DNA of 64,000 nt from Arctopsyche grandis. Taxonomy: Eukaryota > Arthropoda > Insecta > Trichoptera > Hydropsychidae. The stretch is taken from NCBI RefSeq assembly GCF_051622035.1, contig NC_135367.1, forward strand, positions 10,080,501 to 10,144,500. The letters are read 5' to 3'. Below the pieces are notes generated by a model. It was given only the letters and a program-made list of their open reading frames with translations, searched no databases and was not told the origin of the DNA. Both the position numbers and the translations under genes were made by a program. Below are positions 13,680 through 25,740 of this stretch, piece after piece; the stretch's first letter is position 1; every line of letters starts with the position of its first letter.

Positions 13680-13750
13680 TCCTTACACGTGGCAGCACTT
13701 TCGTTAGTACGCGTGCACTCGCCACTATGACGTCTCGTCATCCATTTTCC
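13680..13750. repeat. repeat shared with 14440-14510
   Basis: TTAGTACGCGTGCACTCGCC then ACTATGACGTC occurs in the same orientation at both places. Confidence 0.55.
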
Positions 13751-14704
13751 AGCAAAAATATAATGCGGTTCAGAACTACATATCTAACTGATTATTTTAA
13801 TAAATGCAAAAGTAATTAAAAAGCGATCAAAAATTTTATTTAAATTAATTAATTAATTAAAAAAATCTTAGTTACTTTTATTTCCTAATAGAAATTGAAC
13901 ATTGAGATTTAAAATGTAGAAAAGTATATTTATTGTATTATTCTTAGTGGGAATTAAATCACACGAGTCTCTTTATATTAATCCAACACTACATGTCAGC
14001 AACCCGGCACAGCAGTACACGGAAAAGGCCACTTTTATTCAGACTATACAGCAGTGCACATTTAGGCAGGTTCATACTTGTTTTAGACGAGTGCAAGGCA
14101 AATCGGCTTACATACTATTTTATTATTTTACATATTTTTTGCCTCAGTGACATAGCAGAATACTCTAACGCGACACTGTGACCCAACATATAAGCATAAT
14201 ACAAATACTATATATAATACATACATACATATATGTAAGCGTAATACAAATACTTTAAATAAGAATTGGCAAGACATCTACATATGTTACAGATAATACA
14301 TTTTTTAAATCATACTCAAATAGTGGTGACATATGTACATACATATATTACAGAGCAAGACGATATGGCGTAATATTGCTTGCATCGTATCATCGAGTCA
14401 ATTTTGTCACAATATCACATTTCAGAAAATATTAATATACACATGGCAGCATTTTCATTAGTACGCGTGCACTCGCCACTATGACGTCACGTGATGCGTT
14501 AATATTTCCACAGTGGCCAAAGAAAACCGATTCTACTTGATACGCTTAGGTTTTGTCGGGACACCAAATAAATCATTTCGATTACTATGGTTACTGCGAT
14601 TACTACGCCACGTACATATTACCATTAAAGAAATGTGTCCACTAAAGAATATTTTTCGTGCTGCTATTGACTTACATTCGTCAACTTTAGCTGTGCTGGT
14701 TTAA

Positions 14705-15292
14705 CCCTTTGAATGCTGAACAATGCCGACCGGCGCTTTGCCAACAAATCTATAGGCCTGAAAAACGAGAATGTACAAAGTAAACAAGAATACTACCCGC
14801 TAAGCCTTTCCAGGTAGCATTGAAAAAATATGAATTGAACATGGGTCGTGTAATCCATGTCATTCATTTGTCAACGTTTATTTAAGACTGGTTTACACCA
14901 AAATTTCTCAATTTATTACCATAGCAGAATTTCCCGATGAAAATCCCAACTACTGAGTATTTCATTTACATTGTGGCTTGGTATTTAGATTGTGAACATT
15001 ACATTTTAACAAAAATGAAGAAGATGGAACTAGTTTTGGAAAAATACATTCATTAATAGACTTCTTTTGTTTATTTTATATTGTTGCAAGATATTACAAA
15101 GTCTAAACATACCTTTATAAAATCGAAATCCTAGGCGGTAGTTAACTAGGGTAGTGATCTAGGATTTGTTTGGATTAGCTACAATTTTTATATCTGATTT
15201 CAATTGTATTTCTAAATAATTCTAGCTGGAAATGTTGGCGTAATTTTTAGCATGGCGGGCTTTCAACAGAAAAGACATCAGCACTCAAAGAG
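14705..15292. mobile_element. 588-bp piggyBac-type MITE
   Basis: Ends CCCTTTGAATGCTGA and ...TCAGCACTCAAAGAG are inverted and start with the piggyBac-like CCCTTTG. Left flank TTAA (14701-14704), right flank TTAC (15293-15296), one change from TTAA. Confidence 0.65.
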
Positions 15293-15429
15293 TTACACGA
15301 ACCTTCGCCTGGCATTTCCTGGGAAATTAAAATTGAAAAAAAAGAGAAAAATCAATATACATCTTAATACGATTAATACCAATGATATCTCAATGCATGT
15401 GTAGTAAGATATTTATTTATCTATTTTAA

Positions 15430-15485
15430 AGTTCAGACCATTGTGGCATTACAGGAATTCCTAATGCGCCACAATGGTTAAAAAA
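15430..15485 (-). mobile_element. LINE 3' hairpin fragment
   Basis: The minus strand reads AACCATTGTGGCGCATTAGG and then CCTGTAATGCCACAATGGTC, the hairpin of the Jockey/CR1-like LINE. Confidence 0.6.
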
Positions 15486-15489
15486 GAAC

Positions 15490-17915
15490 AAAATAACAAC
15501 TAAACATAAATTAATACATATTATAAAATATCAAAATACATTACGAAAATAAAATACTTATCATTTATATATAAAAAATACATTTATACATAAACATAAA
15601 TACATTTATACATATAATACATAATGTATAATTATTTGAATAAATTCTTACTTATTTGAAGACTATATAATAATTGTCTAATGCGTGCGTGCGTGCGAAT
15701 GTCCGTTAACATGCTCCGTCTTTCTTTCTCCCCCTTGGAATCAATCGTATATCGTGGAAAGAGACGTGGCATAGTGTGGGCTTTGCGCATGTCATTTTGT
15801 TCACATTTACAATTTATTTTTATTTTTTTGAAAACAAAAGCTCATATTTTTAAGTTATTCCTTAGTATATGTCTGCCGATCATTATGGCGGCTTCCGTTG
15901 ATCCAAATTGCAATATTTTACAGAGTGCACAAGTATATACATATGGATTACATTTCAGTCAAATTTATTTTCTTCACCATACCATTCATAGCTTCAAAAC
16001 TACAAGCTCTCAAATAATAAACACTCCAATACATTCGATGTATAGGTATATTGTATTACAAAATATAGTCAAACCCTCCACATATAAAATATCGCGCATA
16101 GAAACGCGTCAACGCAGGACGAAAATTCAAATTTTCATTTTTTCCCCAAACAAAGCTTTCGAAAAACCAATTAATTGAAATCACACGTTCGTCGGTGTGA
16201 TTTTCAAGCGACATTTTCACGCATGAAAAATCAATAAGCCACGCTTTTCAAACTTCCGCACAAAATTCACTCAAGCCACCACACCCTCCCCCCCCCCCAT
16301 CTCCATATTTCCACATCCCTCATCCCATCAATTATTTTTCTATTTTATATTTCCAATTTTCATAAATCATCTTGTCGGGTGTGATGCGAGTTATGCTGTT
16401 GAAGTGGCACATCAAGCGGCCTCACAATTTCCCGCATCAATTCACATCGCATTATGTGAATTTATTCACTCCATGCCGACAGAGCCTACGGCTACCTGTA
16501 GCCGTCATTGTAACCCCTCTATGCCCATATATATGTGTAATATATATGTAGAATTTATACCCATTAGCCGTACATGTGTGCAGAATTGTAGAGACCCTTC
16601 AAAAACCCTGCAAAAATGAACCGACGCACCGGGAAAGTACAGAGTTCATAGGTTTTTGAAATGACAATTCAATTTGATATATCATTAAATTTTATTAAAA
16701 AAAAATGAAAGTCCTTTAACAAGCTTCTAATACACTCAACTGTATTTAAAAAATGCTACCATTTGACATAATTCCCCCTACGAATGGTTCTCGAACTACA
16801 GTGCGTCACTTAAAAGCGATTACATTTCAAAATCGCACTAGACATAGCTTTCAAATTCGTTCAATATCAATTTTATACGAAATTAAGCATAGATAATTGA
16901 ATTCCGGTCCATTTGACATGAAAGAAAGTCTGTCCGATTTGAAATATCCTCGAGCGAAAAACGTGCTTCGAAAGTGGGAAACGTCTTTTCTCAACTCTCC
17001 CCCTTTTCTATCAGGAAAATCCCATCGCGGGCACATTAAAGGAATAAATTATCATTGCAGTTTGTGCATGCGTCGATGCATTCACTATCGGCATCCGAAA
17101 TCGAAGCCCCTTTCTCTCTATGTCCCAATGTCAACTCCTTTTGAAGACACCGCTATAAAGTCAGTAAAATTCAAGCAACTTGACGGAGGGGGATGAGACA
17201 TCCCTCTCTGGAAATTATCCCTTTAAAGTATACAGAAAAATAAAACAAGATGATTCATCGACTTTTCAATGCGTATACGTGGGGAGAATATTTCTGAATA
17301 AAAATCCAGTGATAAAAGTACGTACATATGTTTGTATAATTGTTGTCTGGATTTGAGTATTGTTTTAGTGAATTTTCTTTGTATTTGAACTGACAATGGA
17401 ATACTGCGTAGGGTGTAGTATTGTATAACAAATGGAGGAGCAGAGGAAGATTCTCGAAAGGTTGTTGTGAGTTTTGAAGATGATAGTCGGGGGATCGTGA
17501 CCGAGGAAGATACAGGGGATGAAGAATGGCTCAGAGGCCGACTAAAGGTCATTTGTATTAGAGTCAGCGACAGGGATGAATTGGGTCTTGAGTCACGTAT
17601 TGGACTCGTCCCAAATGTATGATTGTGTCCTGTCATCGCGCCTCTCCAACGATAATTCTCCTTCAGATTTAATGCAACGCACGTGTGCGAACCTCCAATC
17701 AATAAATAAAGTACTCAAAATAATATAGAGAGGCGTATATATACATATGTATACATATATGTATGTATAACTTTGACGTAAGATTCCGTCAATTAGTGAG
17801 GGTGTGTTTATATGAGGTAATTAGTAGTAATTAATTGACCTGCTGAATTGTAATCAAAGAAATACGAAAAATGTAAAAAAAATTGTATGAAGTTTTTCAT
17901 ACAATTTCAAGATAT
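15490..17915. other. no gene seen
   Basis: AT-rich with a C run at 16287. 16850-17220 is repeat-poor with more CpG. ORFs of 100-165 aa lack domains and overlap on both strands. Confidence 0.35.
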
Positions 17916-17919
17916 ATAT

Positions 17920-17996
17920 TGTCGCATTCACTCAATATATGTATATATCGAAGAAAGGAACGGCAACAAAATTAAGGTTTTGGGTGTACAGCCCTC
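17920..17996 (-). mobile_element. end fragment of the 22.9-kb TTAA MITE
   Basis: Inverted match to 22854-22945 (GAGGGCTGTACACC, TTGTTGCCGTTCCTTTCTTC), bounded by TTAA at 17997-18000. Confidence 0.65.
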
Positions 17997-18213
17997 TTAA
18001 TATTATATAAAATATATACGTATTCCATAAATAAATTAATAATATCAACAAATTACGTATTTTATATTAAAATTTTATTGATGTAAATATTTCAAAATAC
18101 GAAAAATATGAATAAATTGCCAAACTCTAACAGGAATCGGTCGATCGATCGGTTGATTTAATAAAAATCCAGATATTGTCAATAACGTAGGCACTAATCA
18201 TTGAGAAAATCAA

Positions 18214-18386
18214 TTTTTTTTTAAATGATTTTTATTATTACTAATTTATGTTCTCAATACATCTTATATCTACTGACCTACTGATAATTTTCTATTTTAC
18301 AATTTTAATTTAATTTTGTTAGTAATCATAGTATTACATTATTCTAATGTACAGCATAATAAAAAAAGAGCTCAAGAACCTATTAA
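18214..18386 (-). mobile_element. short A-tailed retroposon, copy 2
   Basis: The minus strand runs from TTAATAGGTTCTTGAGCT to an A-rich end. GAGAAAATCAA flanks both sides (18203-18213, 18387-18397). Same element as 33264-33446. Confidence 0.7.
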
Positions 18387-18399
18387 GAGAAAATCAAAT

Positions 18400-19970
18400 A
18401 AATTTTTCGATTTGAGCCGAAACTTGAACCAACGTTCTCTTTATTGGTAAACAATGAGCTACAAATGAAATATGTTGTTAATTCCAATGATATTTACCAA
18501 TTAAATGTAAAATATAATTTAGATTCTAAATGATAAGCTTTTTCTATAAATTTTCAAAGAAATGCTATAAACAACCAGAACAATTCTGAAATCTTATGGT
18601 GAAATGTGCGTCATTTTACCCAAAAATCCGGCTCGAAGGATCATGTTGCCTGTCATAAAATTGATTCAACTTAGAATAAATTTTCTCGTTGTGCTTTTTT
18701 GTCAAATTCGTGGCGCGGTTTTCCCACGACAAACCAAGCTTTTGTCGGTTTCGAAATTTTGCATAGAAAAATAATGAAAATCGCCGAGTTTTCCCATCAA
18801 TCGGCATTTTGACAGGATAACGTCGAACGGTGAAAATTTCATTTGGCCCGTGATCCCCGACACGGTGCTCAAATCCCCTTTTAATAGATTCGCTTCAAAC
18901 CGGAAACGACCGAGTCTGCAACATTTTTTCCGACTCCCCGCAATATATCGCATTTATAGTTTTCTTTGAATCCTTGATTATACGTATCGCTATCGCGATT
19001 TTCCTTAAGCGAGCGGAATAGTAAGCAGTTGTAGGAATTTCACTGCGTCCGAAATGAATTTTCCGGGTCATAAAAGACACATAGAGTCACTTTGTATGTG
19101 TGTTCTCGTCTACTTAAGCCTCTCGTCCTCTTTTTGATCCTCCGGTGGATTGGTCGCTTTTGTGCGCAGATTTTCCGGGTTTCCGCTGATGTCGGCCCTT
19201 CCTTTTGCATACCCTAATGGAAAATATTTAAAATGTGTATTGCGACTTCACAAAACGCCGATTCATATCCTCCAAATTCCATCAACTATGCTGGAATTTA
19301 TTTTCAAATTAAATATTCGACCGATTCAATAGGTATTGAAAAGCTTTGAAATATAAATATTTTTCAAACTTGTCTGTTGTATTCGCATTTATATTTTTCT
19401 AGTTGAAATCAGCACATGAATCAATCTCAAAAAATTATCAAGAAATATAGACATGTTTCCGAGTTTAGACATGTCAAAATTGCAAGGAAGTAATCTGTGT
19501 GTGGGGTGTAATTCTAGAGGGAATGCTAAGTGTTGTTTACTATGTGAGGGGTGTAAACTTGTGCAGGAAATAGAAATAAAACATTAAATATAACCTCCAA
19601 GAAAAATATAAAAACTTCACATGAAATTTACAAATGATATGATATTTAATTTTTTTAATCTTTCTGAACTTCGAAACATATATATGTATGTATATACATA
19701 TATGTATTCTCATTACTGAAGACCCATTCCTCAAGGCTTAGAAAAATTACTCTCCACTAAGGAATAATTTAAAGCTTAATCTAGTAAGCAAATGAAACTG
19801 TAAATCGACATTAAATTTGGCAAGTCTTGCCACTAAAACGACCCTTTATATTGATATGCAAATCCAGATGATTTTTCTGGTCTTTTTTGTTTTTTCTTTT
19901 CCCGTGTATTTTCTCCTTTTATAATTTTTCCATTTTGGTGACACTCAATTAAGTCATAGCCACCTTTTCA
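18400..19970. other. no gene seen; CpG stretch at 18600-19330
   Basis: Repeat-poor centre without a credible ORF. Confidence 0.35.
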
Positions 19971-19977
19971 TGTAACA

Positions 19978-20205
19978 TAGCAAAATAGCTTAGTCGGTAG
20001 CGTATATAAAGCTAAAAACTGAGGGGTCACAGGTTCGAGCCCCGATGAAATTTTTCTGGCTAGACCTTGGATATATGGATGTATGTGACTGCAAATCGAC
20101 CGTTTCCTATCAGAGTTTGCCAATTTATCTGATTTCATTATTGAACGGTTCCTACCACATTGCCCACCTGCCCTAATTTGTCACCATTATTTGAATTTAA
20201 ATTCA
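19978..20205 (+). mobile_element. tRNA-derived SINE copy
   Basis: A-box-like TAGCTTAGTCGGTAGCG (19987) and B-box GGTTCGAGCCC (20032), then ATCAGAGTTTGCCAATTTAT and a CACCATTATTTGAAT tail. Confidence 0.65.
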
Positions 20206-20439
20206 AATTTATAATAATATAACAAATTTATATACAGTTCACATGTAAAAATGTCACGCTGGAGCAAACCCGTAATTTATTATATTTTTAATTTATACCG
20301 TCCTGGCCAGAAACATTGTACATACATACATTTGATACAAGTATTATCAGTTTTATAAAAAATAAATACATACCAATTAAAACCACAGAGACATCTATGG
20401 TCAAATTTGAGAGTGCTGAAAATTCGAGATTTGCAATAA

Positions 20440-20625
20440 AATGGGTAAGGTTGCCAATTTGTTGGAACCATTTCAATAAAAATCAGATAAATTGGCAAAC
20501 TTCTATAGGAAACGATCGACCTGGAGTCACAAATCCAAGGTCTGGTTAGCAGAAACCAGTGGGATTTTAACCCGTGACCACTTTTTTCAAAGCATTATAT
20601 GCAAACCACTAGAATATTCTGCTGG
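20440..20625 (-). mobile_element. tRNA-derived SINE copy, diverged
   Basis: The minus strand has TAGTGGTTTGCATATAATGC, a weak B-box ACGGGTTAAAATCCC and the shared body (AAGTTTGCCAATTTATCTGA). Confidence 0.55.
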
Positions 20626-20629
20626 TAAT

Positions 20630-21900
20630 AACAGCATAATAAAAATAAAATTTAAAAAAGAAACATAAATAAATGGACTTTGCCTTTCTTGGTGATGAAT
20701 AATCAATCAAGAACCATTATTCTTACCGATACTTACATATTTGTAGTAATCCCAAGTTTTATTTGTTATTAAAAATCAACGTATACACATACATATGTAT
20801 GTAATTTCTTGGTGATTCTGAGCTTTGGCCATTCAAATTATACAACAAGTCTGTGTAAAATTTAATAAACTACTTACTCCAATCAACAACCTATTTTAAA
20901 TACGTTCAAACCCTTAAAAACACTCCTGCACATTTATAAATTTGCTGAAATGACTCGGTTAATTATAAACTTACACATATAAATTTACCTAGAATAAAAT
21001 TTGACTGTGTTATCCTCATGCTGACACAAAAAAAAATACACGCACATCGCCTACTTATTCATCATGAATTTTTTTAATCCAAATTCACTATAGACCCTTT
21101 CAGAGACGCTGATGGACACGTCCCACGGGTTGAACACCTCTGGGAACACCTTCCATTTGATTACCGCTCCATCTGCAATTCGGGATAGCGACTCTACCCT
21201 CGCCTTTATTGCAATTTAGGGGTTGCAACGATGACTTACCCTCTCCCTCGAGTCTACATACGTATTTACACCACACATGAGCTACGTAACATCTCCAACT
21301 TTTTCAAAAAAAAAAAAAACATTATACTCCCTTCAATCGATTCGAGAAACTCCATGACAGTTTATACCCTAATATCATTAAGCCGGTGTATTCTGTACAA
21401 ACAGATGATGAGATATTATATTGTGTGCTCTTAATAAATGTACACGCCTTTTACAAATGTTTAAACAGGGCAAAGTTTCAACTGTGAATATTCCCACATC
21501 AAAATATTACCATACTTAATGTGATTTTCTTTGACGCTACCGCTGGGAAATAATACAGGCGTACGTGCAAATGTTTGCTTTACTTTAAACTTTCGGTAAA
21601 ACATTGCAGAATCGAATTTATAATTCAAACGTGCAGATTTATTTCGAAAATTTCGGATTCAAATTGAGCTGATTCTGGGCGCTGCCGAACCGTGCACATT
21701 TATAATTCCGAATTACGCATATCAAAACAGCAAAAACAGCGAGTTCAACGGTTATTACTCACATATACTATATGTATGTATGTATATTGTGTATAAATAT
21801 ATACATCAGGTGTTCAAAAAGTTCCCAAAAGGTGATAATACATTTAATAATGGAATAAACGAATCAAGATCCACGCGTCGATTACATTTTGCTGTAAAGT
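20630..21900. other. no gene seen
   Basis: 21540-21760 is repeat-poor with more CpG; otherwise AT-rich. Confidence 0.35.
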
Positions 21901-21939
21901 CGCCGTTGGGGGACGACCGGGTGTGCACATATCATTAGC

Positions 21940-22210
21940 CAGCAACATGGATCGGTGGTTGCGTTGATACTAAGCACCAAGTGGTCGCCGGGTTCGATCC
22001 CGTTCGACCTCGACTGAAAAGAATTTAATCTGAGTGCAATCTTTAATGCTGCTGGTCAGACTTGGATATTTGTGACTCTAAGTCAATTTTTACCTATCAG
22101 AGTTTGCCAATTTGTCTGATTTCATTGTTGAAGTGGTTCCTCCATTGAATTGGCAAAAAAACATCCTTCCTAATATGTATGTCACCACTATTTGAATATG
22201 ATTTCAAATA
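21940..22210 (+). mobile_element. tRNA-derived SINE copy
   Basis: A-box-like GGATCGGTGGTTGCG, B-box GGTTCGATCCC (21991), body with ATCAGAGTTTGCCAATTTGT and tail CACCACTATTTGAAT. Confidence 0.65.
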
Positions 22211-22380
22211 AAAAACTATCTATAACATATATAACATACATATGTACATACATACATAAAAATGTATCCATAATTTAGGTATAAAGTCTGTTTTTATATT
22301 ATGTATATACAAAATGCAAAAAAAAATTACCTTTTTTATTTTTTTTAAAAAATTATATGTCTATAAAAATATATGCAATT

Positions 22381-22505
22381 TATTTACCTATCAGAGTTTG
22401 CCAATTTATCCGATTTTATTGTTGAATCGGTTCCTTCATTGAATTGGCAAAAAACCACCCTTCTCACTATGTATGTCACCATTATTTGAATATGATACCC
22501 CAATA
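22381..22505 (+). mobile_element. SINE body and tail without head
   Basis: CTATCAGAGTTTGCCAATTT to CACCATTATTTGAATATGAT. Confidence 0.55.
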
Positions 22506-22853
22506 GAAATTGTGAAAGACTTTGACATTTTTTCTCGTATAAAATATCACGTTCAGGTCAATAATTTTAATAAGCTTAAAAATTTTACATTTTAAATCAG
22601 TTTTTAAAAATCAGACCAATTTTTTCCTTGGCTGGATGAAAATCTCTCGTGGGCCGGTTGAAAATCTCTCATAGGTTGGTAACCACTGCACTAGACTAAA
22701 GCGTTTCGTTTCACATCTGGTTTAGACTTACTCCCCTTACTAAAAAGGTTTAAAAAAAGCTCTCTTATTATTCATATTGAATAGTATCCAGAGGTTAGCG
22801 GAGTCAAGTCGAGGTACATACAAGAAAACAATCAGGTAGGTTTCAGATCTTAA

Positions 22854-23375
22854 GAGGGCTGTACACCTGAAATCTTAATTTTGTTGCCGTTCCTTTCTTC
22901 GATATATATATTCAATGAATGTATATATTGAGTGAATGCGACAATATATATCAATATATATATTGAGTGAATGCGACAGTTGCGCTTCCACCAGATAATA
23001 CGTATTTTAAATCGACAAAATTGAGGTTTCGTATTCTCCTATTTTCTCCTCCAAAACTGGACCAATTTTTAAAAAAATTTCATCATCGGTATGAGAAAGA
23101 TATTTTCTGTGCATCTATCGGCGTATTTTTTTTTAAAATCGACTGTTAAATAGGCACGCTGGACTCTTTTCGTGGATGTAAAAAAGAGGCGATTTTATAG
23201 ATCTTTGGTGGCTCCTAGCTCCTATAAAAAATAATTAATCAAAAAAATAAGACAATAGATGCACCCCAATGGTGGATATCCATAGCATATTAAAAAATAA
23301 TTTCTCTGGTGCCATAATTGAGGAAGGGAGAAGTATAGTACGTTTGTATGGACAAGGCGCTGCTGTCCAGCCCTC
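22854..23375. mobile_element. 522-bp piggyBac-type MITE, TTAA target site
   Basis: Ends GAGGGCTGTACACC and ...CTGTCCAGCCCTC. TTAA on both sides (22850-22853, 23376-23379). Left half holds ATATATTGAGTGAATGCGAC twice. Confidence 0.75.
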
Positions 23376-23379
23376 TTAA

Positions 23380-25140
23380 GTAGATGCTCTTGTGGTGGTA
23401 GCCGGGATCCGAATGAATCCTAAGACCATCCCTTATTTTTATACATGTTTGTAAGCCGCGCGGGTTTGGTCGTTTAGTTGAGCTCGCTCAGTGGTCGGTG
23501 AACCGAGCTCTCCGATTGGTCGATGAGTCGGGCTCTCTGATTAGACGATGAATGCCACGCGATAATTGGGCTGCGTGCACTGATCGTCCTATCTTTACGC
23601 AGCAATATGAATGAGTTTCAGATTCTAAATAAATTATCCGTGAAGTACACTGCATGAAAAATTAGGCGCTGAATTCAAATTGTTGTGTTTTTATTTCCAT
23701 TTTCCGGGAACTGTTTGAACGTCCTCCACCCCACCCGCATAAAATAATATCTTTTTTTTTTCGGCATATAATATACATACATACGTATTCCATGGGATGT
23801 TTATTTATTTTTGTTTTTTTATTATTATTATAGTAGTATTTGAGCCAACGTTGCGAAACACCTTCGCAAAGGAAACAATAGGACATCGCAGCCGTGGAGA
23901 ATTGCTCGAGAAAGAAATGCTTTGCACGTCTTCGAATTCACATTCGGAATTCCCGTGGATTCGACCGAGAATGGCGAATCAGCATTTTCCTTTTGAAGTT
24001 GCGCTCCTCCGTGTAAAATCTTGTGTCCTCCTCCGGAATCATTTGCAAATGAGATTCGAGGAGTCGAACGCCAAAGGTGGATGCTGGAAACTCCGCGGAA
24101 TCCCCCGGGATCTTCTTTTTGCTGATCCCAGTACCGAAGATAATCTATTCACCGTTTGTTAGCAACGACTCGTACTGGTTCGCGTGCACACAACAATGTA
24201 TGCACTATAAAACGCAAACGATAGAAGACTTCGAAATGATACGGTGAAAAAAATTTAAATTTATATGTCTAGTATTTATGTTTATTTGAAATGCTTATAA
24301 TGCAATTCAAGAAGAAATATTACGTAGATTTGAAAATGTTGACAGTTGGATCACTGTTTACGATATTATAATCATTTTACTGCACTGAGTAGATCAAACC
24401 TGGTTCACTGTTCAATAATATTTTAAGTACAAAAGTTGCTCCATTAAATCACCCAACAAGTACAAATTTCTTAGATAGCCAAAAACGTACCTTTTTTTGT
24501 TAATTTGGAGCTCGGCCAAAATTAGGATACAAAGTGCACGCGGGCACACAATGTGCGCATGGACGCACAAGATGCGCATCGGCGAATAAAGAGACACAAA
24601 CGTTCTATAAAACCCGGAAGTAGGACGTGTGTGCATTAGTGCAAGTCTTGTGTTCTAATGTGGACGCACTTAACAACTCTTTCAAAAATAATATGAAAGT
24701 AATAAATTAATATAAATTATTAAAATGTTTTTTCCATAGAAAATATATACATATGTACATATGTACAATGAATCGATAAAAATATAAACTCATATTTCCA
24801 CTATATAACGAAGAATGCCTTTTTTTGTGCAATGTGCAAATCCACAGCTTTCAATATAAAGTTTCATTCGCTCGCTTTAACTTAGACCAAGGACTAAAAG
24901 AACTTTTTAATTTTTTTTTTTTCTAATTTTTTCCAACTTTCACCCACATAAGCAACGCCGAGCAATTCGACTACATATTTTTAATATCATACATTTTACA
25001 TCAAATTTTGCACCATTTCCAACCTGAATATATTTTATTTCATAGCTGAGAAAAATATGCGACTCCTATTGTTCAGTTAGGATTAGTGCGTATATTGTTA
25101 AGTGCGTACATATATTGAAGGTTCTTATTAACTTATTCCG
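23380..25140. other. no gene seen
   Basis: 23450-23600 has GATTGGTCGATGAGTCGGGC-type imperfect tandem text; 23870-24220 is repeat-poor with more CpG and a 121-aa ORF without domains. Confidence 0.35.
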
Positions 25141-25164
25141 AAGTTTATTGTCTTTACAAGCTTT

Positions 25165-25740
25165 TTCTTAGCTTCACTCTGTTAGTTCAGTGACATTCCC
25201 ACATCTTATTTTGAACAACTTTTACTTTTCAGGTGGCTTTGATATTGTAACGTAGAAATTAGGCGAGTAGCGCTAGTGGACCGATGGTTTACTAGTGCTG
25301 ATCACCTAATCTCGTGTTCGCGCCAAAAAGAGCCTCAGCGAATAGAGGCCGTGCTCAACGGCCAATGAGGTCTCGCGACCCATCGACCAATAATCTTTCT
25401 GTACTGGGAGTGCCCAATGGGTATAAATATTGGGTCCTTTTGTATCGCGAGTCATTCAAAACTGGCGGGCCGACGGCTGCAGACCAATAAAGAATCTCTA
25501 CTATACTACTGCGTCTTTAAAACCCCTCTTCACGCCCACGCCACAATATCTTACCGACATACGGGAGTCAGCTAACATTGAAGTAAGTTAATGTCTCCGA
25601 CATGAAGCTAGAGGGGTTTAATCGTTAACGAACTCATTAAAAATTACATCGGAATCTAGTGTCAGATTGGAGCGATGACAGCTAGATATCCAAACACGCC
25701 TTTCTACCACCCCTTCACAACTCACATGCTAAACTTAAAA
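25165..25740. repeat. interspersed repeat, inverted partner at 33060-33540
   Basis: TAGCTTCACTCTGTTAGTTC, CAGGTGGCTTTGATAT, TTACCGACATACGGG, TTACATCGGAATCTAGTGTC match 33540-33060 inverted. Split by the solo LTR 25246-25545. Family unknown. Confidence 0.7.
25246..25545 (+). mobile_element. solo LTR (Ty3/gypsy-like), 300 bp
   Basis: TGTAACGTAG ... CGCCACA with a TATA box (GTATAAATATT, about 25422) and AATAAA near 25489. ATAT duplicated at 25242-25245 and 25546-25549. The uninterrupted site is present at about 33245 (inverted). No internal region, so a broken remnant. Confidence 0.85.

Noticed and set aside
15681-16178. 165-aa ORF
   Set aside because: Low-complexity residues, AT-rich codons, no domain and no neighbouring exon.
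19987-22001. tRNA genes from the A- and B-box matches
   Set aside because: No cloverleaf stems or anticodon arm could be drawn; the boxes are joined to a repeated SINE body.
23797-24162. 121-aa ORF in a CpG-containing stretch
   Set aside because: No domain or splice partner; kept only as part of the island observation.
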